Source: Coprinellus micaceus (taxonomy: Eukaryota; Basidiomycota; Agaricomycetes; Agaricales; Psathyrellaceae). From it: DNA of 64,000 nucleotides. Position 1 is the first letter of the stretch. Every line of letters begins with the position of its first letter. Below the pieces are notes generated by a model. That model saw only the letters and a program-made list of their open reading frames with translations. It had not been told where the DNA came from and searched no databases. The DNA is taken from NCBI GenBank assembly GCA_951394405.1, contig OX596338.1, positions 496,001 to 560,000 of the forward strand, in the 5' to 3' direction. Made by a program: the position numbers and the translations under genes. Below, piece after piece: positions 56,185 through 64,000 of the stretch.

Positions 56185-57792
56185 TTAAAGGGTGGTGGCG
56201 TCGCTCGCTGCGTAGCTCCGCGGACGCTGCCCCGTGTCCGTCAAATACTCTTTCGCTGTACTCACTTCCACTTTCAGCTCGAACGTCTCGCAAGGAGCGA
56301 ATTGGATTGCCGTTCTCCTGGGTTCGCCAATGGTGGAATTATTATCTCTGCGGCGCGCCATGGACCGCATGCGGAGAAGCATCCTGGCGCAAAGGCCTGA
56401 GTGGGCCGCTTGATGAGCTCTGGGGGCGTTGATGGTCGTCAGCGTCGTAGCATAAGCAAAACTGGTGAAATGAATCATACGTACACTGCAAGGAGGACCA
56501 GGTACTCGGGCTAGGGGGCCACAAGTCACCGTTAGACCAGTGGGAATGGGGTAGGCGACGAAACGAAGGTAGATGTGGTGCTTACCGGCCCTGTGAGATG
56601 GAGTATGACTTTTCCCGCGGTTACAGTAGCAAGAATGATGAAAGTGAGGGTTCCGTCAACATAAAATATCTTCATGAGAGGACTCTTGGAGTGACGGAAG
56701 TTGCGGGTTGCGAAAAATAGGCTGAGTACAAGTACAGCTAAGGGAGTCGGAAATATTCGTCAGGAGCGTGTTCCAATTTGAGGGAGAGTTGAAAAAGATC
56801 CTGACAAAACATGCTGAAAATCAGGAGAGCGAACGGGACGGCCATCGTGGCTCTGTTCCCGGCGACGAGGTAGCATGGGTATCGAACGGGGAAAGGAGAT
56901 GGCCCGACTAGCAAAAGCCCTTTCAGTCTCCCTAAGGTGTTACCGTCAAATTACCGACGTACAACGGGTCTTTGTGATGTCGACAATGAGGACAACATAA
57001 AAGCTTAGGTAGGTGACCTGCGCACCCCAAGTTAAACGGGGCTCGGTGAAGTATGGAGGTGAGGACGCTTACCGCGTACTGGACAGTAAGATATATCTTC
57101 ATCGCTTTACTGCGATTCGACAGCGCATGAACGCGAATGTAGGCGATAGCATCTGAGCAAGCTAGGCTAACACCCATAAGAACTGAACCGACGTGAGCGG
57201 CTTGCCAAGCGAGGATAGAGCAATCAACGTACGAACGATGATAATATATAGGGCTTGGCAACGCTAAACATAGAGTTCAGTATGCTGCGGGGAAGTGCAT
57301 ATAAGAATAGGGTACCCCCACGGCCATGCGCGGCCACAACTCGACTGTACCGCAGTTCAGTATCAGATGATGTTTTGGAGCTTGCAAAGATGAGAGACGT
57401 ACCAACGAGTAACATTGGGACGTTGATTAATCCAATGTACCGAGCGCCGAGGAATAGCATCTTGACGAGGTTGAGCTTGGTCTGCCAGACATATTTAACC
57501 TGGTGGGCAGGAAGGTGAGCGCCATGGATTTATCGGGCTTCGAAAGCTCCCTACCTCTGCTTCGAAGGTTTCGATGTGCTCCAAGAGGAGGTACACGAAG
57601 CAGGCGACTTAGGGAGAGTATTTAGCTCGATCCCAGGCCTTGAGGGGTTTTTCTCACCACTGGTGTACTGTAAAGGCCTCAATGCTCAGTAATGGGGATC
57701 AATGAACCTGTCATTTCATGGCGGCTCACGTTTCGAATCTCAAGCCGCTCGAAAACTCCAAGGGCGTCGTCTACGCCTGCTACATCGCCCAT
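56185..57792 (-). CDS. DUF6533 multi-pass membrane protein, paralogue B
   Basis: Start at 57792 (MGDVAGVDDALGVFERLEIRN). First exons: 57730-57792, a 10-nt microexon 57658-57667, 57555-57607 and 57403-57499. Their sizes and phases match paralogue A (53 and 97 nt for the third and fourth). The DUF6533 landmarks are VACFVYLLLEHIETFEAE, VKYVWQTKLN and FLGARYIGLINV. Downstream come SLACSDAIAYIRVHALSNRS, YLSFYVVLIVDI, MAVPFALLIFSMF, FYVDGTLTFIILATVTAGK, PEYLVLLAV and a longer hydrophilic tail with an ARMLLRMRS start, ending at 56185. The exon between about 57270 and 57390 is ambiguous. Tandem orientation and shared structure with A show duplication. The two differ most in their cytosolic tails. Confidence 0.7.
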
Positions 57793-58155
57793 TGAGACAG
57801 CAGGAAGGCGAAAAGGAGGGAGCTAAATGGGTGGTGATTTTAGGTGGTGAATGTATCATTGAAATAGTACTTTGTCGGCACCCCAAAAAGCTGTGCGCAA
57901 TGGCACATGGTCCTCATGCGTTCACTAGTGGTATATCTGCAAGGATTAGAAATCCACACTCAGCAGCACACATACTTAGAATCATCTGTGTGATATTGAT
58001 GTTGCCCGCAGCGACTCGTATGTTGTAAATATGCACTGAGATTAAAGATAGAACAAGGAAGGCGTAACAAAGCAGGACCTAGGCAGTAGTCTGTTAGGGC
58101 CTCGCTCTTGGGAACGGTGGATCGCGCACCTGAGAAAGATGTCTACTGCGTCGAC
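57793..58155. other. Short intergenic region
   Basis: Promoter side of the minus-strand DUF6533 gene. No other feature was seen. Confidence 0.45.
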
Positions 58156-58326
58156 ATGAAGTTCCTATCCTTGATAGCCTGCTGCCTCTCCTTCTTCCTC
58201 GCCACGCGCTCAGCCTTCCCACCGGGTCCGTCATCGGGGTATTCCTTAGGTTTCAGAATCGTCCATAGCCAAGGGGGGTACTCCTCGTCGGACTTCGCAA
58301 GTATTGGAGCTTGTCCCTTCAAATAG
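58156..58326 (+). CDS. Possible small secreted protein
   Basis: 56 residues from the ATG at 58156. It opens on a credible signal peptide (MKFLSLIACCLSFFLATRSA) followed by a short Gly/Ser/Pro-rich mature part with one Cys after the signal (GACPFK at the end). No paralogue or TATA element supports it, and short signal-like frames arise by chance. Confidence 0.3.
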   Translation: MKFLSLIACCLSFFLATRSAFPPGPSSGYSLGFRIVHSQGGYSSSDFASIGACPFK

Positions 58327-58397
58327 TTGAAGCCCTTCAGCAGGGTTCCTTCAGGGCATGACGACTGGGGTATTGCTAATCAAGGCCAAGTCAAAAC

Positions 58398-58769
58398 TCA
58401 ATCGTCCAGCCACGGATACGCGACAACATACACGCCTGCCCTGGTGATTTCTTGTTGGGGGAAGTAGAGTCCTTGGGCGTCGTCAATGCGCTCGACGTGC
58501 TGGCTAGGCGTCGGCAAGAGCTGGCTATGAGGGTTGACCGTTGGGCAACATGGAGGAAAGACATTGAGAGTGACGTGACGGTCCGCCGCGTCGCGCCGCC
58601 AAATTTTGAACGCGAGTGATCCGGTTCCCGGCAACTTCCGCAATGGGCGCTTAAGTTGGCGAGGGCAAACTCTGAACATGGCCCGCACTTCCCGCTCATA
58701 GTGGAGAGAAGAGGAGAACTTGATTAATCTGCTTAATTTTTCTACCCTGGACCCTGTTGCCGCCGGCAT
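58398..58769 (-). CDS. Hypothetical protein
   Basis: 123 residues in one frame from the ATG at 58769. Composition looks coding-like: RVEKLSRLIKFSSSLHYERE, LPGTGSLAFKIWRRDAAD, and QGLYFPQQEITRAGVYVVAY near the end. No family was recognised. A second minus-strand frame overlaps it. It could be a small lineage-specific gene or a relic. Confidence 0.3.
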   Translation of the reverse strand: MPAATGSRVEKLSRLIKFSSSLHYEREVRAMFRVCPRQLKRPLRKLPGTGSLAFKIWRRDAADRHVTLNVFPPCCPTVNPHSQLLPTPSQHVERIDDAQGLYFPQQEITRAGVYVVAYPWLDD

Positions 58770-61533
58770 CGGCGAATTTGTTGCATCGTTCGCTCCCCAG
58801 TCAGACGTCCAGTTGAATAGTGCTGACTAGTGAAGGCGACCTGCCCTTTGTCTCCACCCTAGGTTAATCCTGGGCCCTGCGGAAGCGCCGGTAGGGATGA
58901 GACCACTACTGAGCTCAGAGCTAGAAAGCAGCTTGCAGGGCGCCCTCGACCCGACAGCTTCGGTCGCCGGTCGACGCTCGATCGTTTCTTAACTGTCCGG
59001 ACGTGCAGAAATCAGGTACATACGTCTCAGTAGGGGTTGTGGGAAGTGATCAGGGTGTCCAGGGTCTTGGGAGAGGGAATGGCCACACCCAGGTGCATAT
59101 GCCAACGAAGTTCATTAATAAACACCGTAAGCATACCTTCCAAGGACATATTGATCGGGAATTACGTAGAGATGAGCAGAGATGAGTGAGGCCACACTAT
59201 TCCCGGAGTTTCAGCTCCCAATTCTCTCCTATACGAAGCACTGCGCAATATAAGCGGCCTAAAGGAACCTCCCGGTGAGGGAACTTATCTAGAAGCTGAC
59301 CTCTAGATCTGTGTCATGTTACCGGACTCCCGATACGGTGAAAACAGTCAAAACTTTAGGAAATGTCGAAAACGTTGGCAACGGGACCGGGGCTATCTTC
59401 CAGTCCGGATTACCCCGCAATTGAACTAAGTATTTCGGTTTAATCGCCTAATTGACTGCTCACGAAGGTGTCCTTGATCGCGGCATGTAACAGCATGTAA
59501 CATTTCAATCATGGTCAGAGCTTATAAGCGAGTGAGCAAACGAAGCTGAACGATGACTGGCAAAGCCATCGCGATATGTGGAAGATGTGCGCTGATGTGC
59601 AGCCCCTTGCTATCGGATCCGAATCCGGTGGTAGGCATTATCCTGAACTTCAAGGTTACCTCTTCTTCGGTTCGTACCTCGCGCCAGGAGTAGCTAGGAT
59701 CAGCTAGGATCCTCTTTGGGCGCGTTAAGTGCATCAAGGTACTTACTTGTCCCCTTTCCCATCCGTTTTTGGACGTGACTTCCAACAGCTGCGTCGCTCA
59801 TTCGGAGTCAGTCCAAGTTGTCACCCCAACCGGATGTGCCAGACCTTCGGCACGAACCTGGGATGATGGTCTGCGACGATACTGTGAATACAAATGATTT
59901 CATGCCATGCACTTACCCGGCAGGACTTGGGCGTTAACGGAGTGGCGTACTATCCCCTGGCCGTTCCTGGAAAATACTAGGCGCGTCAAACTTGAGGGCT
60001 ATACTGGGCATGAGCTACCAGACAACTTGCACGACGACTCTAAGGCATCGAGATAACACAGTCGTTATCTTATTTCGTTTATTTACCGGTATTTGCCTGC
60101 GGCTTCGAGCCCTCCATTTGACCCAGGTCCCCTCACGTCCTCACCTCCCGTTGTACCACCCGTCCCAGTTCTCCACGAATAACTGTCAATGATCCTGAGC
60201 GCCCTGACTCGGAATCAGAATTACATTCCTCTTCATGCCTCAAAGTTCCTGGCCCAACTGAGCGTCCCGTTTTGGAAGATGTGTTTCGAGAAGCATGCCC
60301 TGACGCAGCGCGTTCGGGTTCAATTTTGAGTTGCTCTTCCCGATCGAGAAGATGACGTGTATTGATGGGAATAAGATACCCCCTTTCTCTGGGTTTCCGG
60401 GGTCCCTTCAGTGTGATTAGTGTGATGGACAGAAACAAGAACTTATGCCCCTCCCCTCCTCTTGCGAAATTCTGGCAACGTCTCTTCAGCATCCTCCCTC
60501 CCTTACTAAATTCCGGCAACGTCCCCTCGTCCTTCCTCTCGCATCTCAATTGAACCTCGAAAAATCGTCCGCCAGTACTATATGGCACACCCAGTGTTCA
60601 GCGTGTGTCCTATCCCCTATGCCGTTTTGACCTGCCTGCTCCCATATCCCTTTTCGACCACATCAACAGCCTATCGCCTCACTTCATCCTTCGTCCTCGA
60701 CTTCAGTCATCGGCAACACATCCCTTCATCAGAACAGTCCTACAGTAGGGTGAAGATAATTTCGATCTCAAGAGGCCCGCCGTTCTAGTTTGTGAGTACT
60801 TCGACTCCGATTCGCGACGTCACGCAGAACGTCGGCGTCGGGGCGCCCCGCCCGCTCACTCGCCAACCAGGCTCGCGCCTCCCTTCATATCATGAAAAAG
60901 CGGCATGCTGGCACTGGTCGACTTCGCTCCGTGCACCACACCTTTGAAGGGCCGATCTGTTACGCATAAGCTCGACTTGTCGCCGTTGTATGGACAAGCA
61001 GCATTGTCCGCACGGAAATAAGACCAACCCTGGACCGACCTCACAGCAGCGCTTGGGCGTTTGAATTAGGTTCATCGGTGTCTGTCTGCCTGCCACCAGA
61101 GTCATTGTTTTGGCCAAAGGAACCGGATTATGGAACTGCGCTTCGCGAACCACCCTATCGGATCGCAATGCTAGGACGCTGTCGCCCCGTGGTTCACCGC
61201 CATGTACTCGGCCTAGACCCTGGAGACTGGCTGAGCTATGGCCGTCCAATTTGGGACGTCGGTCTTCCGTCGTGCAGTGGACTCTGGGACCTTTCGGCGT
61301 GGCCTCCAATCGCCGCGACCACTGGGGTCCCTAAGACGACGGCAGCTAGCTCTATGCTCTCTCGATGCTCTACACTCTAACTTCGAACGACTGGTGACGC
61401 TTGACTGGCCCACACCCTAGGTAGGCGAGCCACCAGAAAACGAGGCCCCTTTTCATTCAGCTTTGCATAGCCATTTTTCCCACAACAATGGACCATAGGC
61501 GGTTTGGGCACGCAACGTCCGATATCCACCACC
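58770..61533. other. Gene-poor region
   Basis: 2.8 kb with only short frames. The last 100 bases before 61534 are the promoter of the next gene. No RNA gene or mobile element was seen. Confidence 0.45.
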
Positions 61534-62765
61534 ATGGCTGCGAATTTCTTTGCGCGCGAGACGGTCGAGCAAATTCTCAAGGAAACAGTGCCGATCCTTG
61601 GCGATAAGGCCAAGCTGGCCCTTCTTACCCTCAGCACGCTCAACACGACGTGGGCGCCCCTTTCTCGTCCTTACCTTCTCTACGACTTCATCTTGAAAGG
61701 CGAAGAAGATGCCCTCGAATATCTGGACCTGAAGTCATCCCCCGATTCGACCTTCCCGTCCCCAACCCGATGCGAAAGGTTCACCCTCAAATCGTCAGCC
61801 ATGAGCGAAGCCGGTATATCTGCTCTGCGCGACGTCGTGAAATCAGTTCTCCCCCCAAACCACCTCGACATCCACGCAATCGATGGTGGCATCCCCAAGG
61901 CCATTGTTCGAGCCTTTACCGGCTGGGCTAATCTTCAACACTTGGGTATCTCAGGCGGAGCTCATGTCCCGTCGACCTTCTTCGCCCAGCTCAAGACCTT
62001 TCCGCACATCAAGTCGTTGCGCCTCCACAACTTCCGATTTGCGAGCACAGTTGAAGGCTCGCACACCCGATACACTTTCCCTCCGGGCATAACCCGCCTT
62101 TCCCTCTCCCGAAGCTCATCCATATGGATATTCCTTCAGTCCCACGTCATCCCAGGAGGCGGATTTGACGGAATACGGGAGCTCTGCATCCAGGCGCGGT
62201 TCTGTTTACAAGTGGAGGGAGTCCGGGAGATGGTCGAATGCTTCAGAGCGCTGCGAAGCCTCGAAACCTTGGAGCTTGACCCTATCTACAACACGATCTG
62301 CCCCGACCTTCGTATGTGCAGCCCCTTTCTCCTTGAATTCCTTCTCACTAACCACGCCTCCCAGGACGGACCATGAACCACATCTTCCAGTCTCACGGCA
62401 TGCCGCTCCTTCGGATCCACGGACTGAAGAAACTCCGCCTCAAGTTCGCCCAAGTTCCAGCAGAGTTTGTGTTCAATGTCCTTATCATGTCTACCATCCA
62501 CCTACCATCCATCAACACCGATATGGCCATCGATATCAGTCTTCCGCACTCGCCGGCTCTGTGGGATCATACCGATCCCGCGTTGCTCCTTCGTCAACTC
62601 CTGGTCGAGACGCGCCCGAGGAACACGCCGGACCTGGAACCTGAATCCAGCATTACGGTGCGAGGTTTCCCGGGTGCGCTTCCTGAGGGCGTCGAGACCA
62701 CGAAGGTCGCTCGGGTCTGCGGGTATCCTGTCGCTTTCATCGACACCGAAGACACCCACGCGTAG
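61534..62765 (+). CDS. LRR/F-box-like protein, paralogue 2
   Basis: Exons 61534-62311 and 62365-62765 give 392 residues, with one 53-nt intron (GTATGT donor, CTAAC branch site) in phase 1. The intron falls at the same protein position as in the gene at 48132. The start MAANFFARETVEQILKETV aligns with the other gene's start. Shared landmarks: DALEYLDLKSSPDSTFP, GISALRDVVKSV, FPHIKSLRLHNFRF, YTFPPGITRLSLS, FDGIRELCIQARFCLQVEGV and, in exon 2, LLRIHGLKKLRL, SSITVRGFPGALP and YPVAFIDTED. It is an LRR-like solenoid with a weak F-box-like N terminus. The family is not named. It lies 12 kb from its paralogue, on the opposite strand. Confidence 0.78.
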
Positions 62766-64000
62766 AGGTGGGGTTGGGGCATTGTGGTCGCCCTTTTGGT
62801 GGCTGACGTATTTCTTGGTTGATATCCGGGTTCGTGTTATTCATTGGGTTCCTAAATGGCTTGGTTAGGCACTCCTCTCGATACTTCTCGGCCTATGATT
62901 TCCCCTCCTATGCAACTTGTTACGGTTGACAACTGTGATCCGAATGTTACTCATTACCGTCTGCCTGTAATACGCGCATTACTACTCTGACTATTTACCT
63001 TCTCTTGAAGCGACACAGGAAGACAACACATGGCCAACCATCAGACCACGCGAAGGAACAACTTGAAAGGTTGGGGTTGGGGCGTCTAGCGCCTTGAGGG
63101 CATTCAAACCCCACGACAACACAGCCTCCATTTTGAGCAATGATCTGGACAAGCATGCACGGTGCTTCGCTTGGCTCTCACTGTTGGATTTGGCTCTGCC
63201 TTCGCAAGCCTACCCAACCGCCAAGCAAATTTTGCACCCCTTGAACCGCGTACACACCGATGGCAGGGCTCGCATTGCGACGTGTCGCAGCTCGGAAGGC
63301 ATGGGTCTGCAGCGGGCGTTTGTACAGCACGCGACGAACGTTCGGGCGGCAGACCATTCCCGCTGCCGCAGAATGCATCAAGGCAACTCTGGTTGAGCGG
63401 AACTCTTCAAGGCAAGTCATTGAATTTAATTCCTTATCCCATCTTGAAACGCCCTCTGAGCACCCCTGGCTTCCGATTTCTTGTACTTCAGATTTCAAGG
63501 CCAATCTTCCCTGCTCGTATTTCTGCTTTGGCTAAACCATACGAGGGATGGAATAGCCCTGAGACCTGTAGGCCCTTGTAGGCTCCTACAATCGCCGGGA
63601 CGCTTCCGTTTCAGGGTCATGGATTTCCTGAATGGGTAAACCGCTCGATCCGAGTCGCCAGCCTGGACTCGGATGTTTGCGGGTCTAGGAAGGTTGGGCT
63701 TCAACGACGTGAGCGGCGCCCACCTCCGTCATGCCCATAAAGCCCCAATGTCAGGTGGTTAGATGAGAAAATGCCCGGGAGGTGAGCTCGACAACGTCTG
63801 AGCTAGGCTGTGGTAATGAGTGTCACTGGGGCGCAAACCTACCAGACGTACCTCGATTGGTGCATTGGAAATGTCCATGGTCGGATCCCGGCCCCGAGAA
63901 ATTGCTGCCTAGGTGCGAATTTGCTTATTCTAGACGATTCACACTGGTTTCTTTCACATTACATTACTAGAAAGGCTAGCAGCGAGTCTCGCGGAACTTG
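62766..64000. other. Gene-poor region at the window edge
   Basis: Downstream flank and about 1.2 kb of sequence with short overlapping frames but no gene I can support. Confidence 0.45.

Noticed and set aside
1..64000. Transposase, reverse transcriptase, integrase or CRISPR array
   Set aside because: No frame shows their motifs, and the only arrays are the 220-nt repeat block and coding repeats.

Overview
The window looks like a piece of an Agaricomycete (mushroom-forming basidiomycete) genome. Coding regions are broken by many 49-80 nt GT-AG introns. The gene set includes families typical of that group: DUF6533 seven-helix-like proteins, a DUF6593-like protein, single-pass proteins with a secreted beta-sandwich-like domain and a low-complexity tail, and F-box-like proteins. 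House-keeping genes sit between them. I rebuilt exon-intron structures by hand from splice sites, reading-frame phase and paralogue comparison. No RNA evidence or database search was available.

Layout. 1.2-3.0 kb: a secreted DUF6345-like protein. 3.8-10.5 kb: two paralogous zinc-finger/SR-rich/coiled-coil genes, head to head. 11.3-17.2 kb: two tandem paralogues of a single-pass membrane protein. 17.4-21.5 kb: an F-box-like protein (minus), a DUF6593-like protein and the mitochondrial assembly factor COA1. 24.4-33.4 kb: two cell-wall polysaccharide genes in divergent orientation, a GH16 KRE6/SKN1-type protein and a 17-exon GT2 glycosyltransferase. 33.9-35.6 kb: an MDR-type oxidoreductase. 36.4-37.5 kb: an array of about 220-nt repeats. 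39.1-40.3 kb: ornithine carbamoyltransferase. 40.3-44.6 kb: gene-poor. 44.6-54.3 kb: a direct segmental duplication of about 3 kb carrying an intact DUF6345-like gene and a decayed copy, with an LRR/F-box-like gene between them. 54.3-57.8 kb: two tandem DUF6533 genes. 61.5-62.8 kb: a paralogue of the LRR/F-box-like gene on the opposite strand.

The main theme is local gene duplication. Five families occur two or three times within 64 kb, in direct, inverted and dispersed arrangements, and at different stages of divergence. The most interesting candidate system is the DUF6345-like trio. These are secreted proteins of about 600 residues with a conserved His-Gly motif followed by a hydrophobic strand and Asp-Ala-Cys, which resembles the catalytic layout of clan CD cysteine peptidases. 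Two of the three share an upstream region with a perfect 24-bp palindrome. No transposase, integrase, CRISPR array or rRNA was found. tRNAs were looked for only by eye and none was seen.
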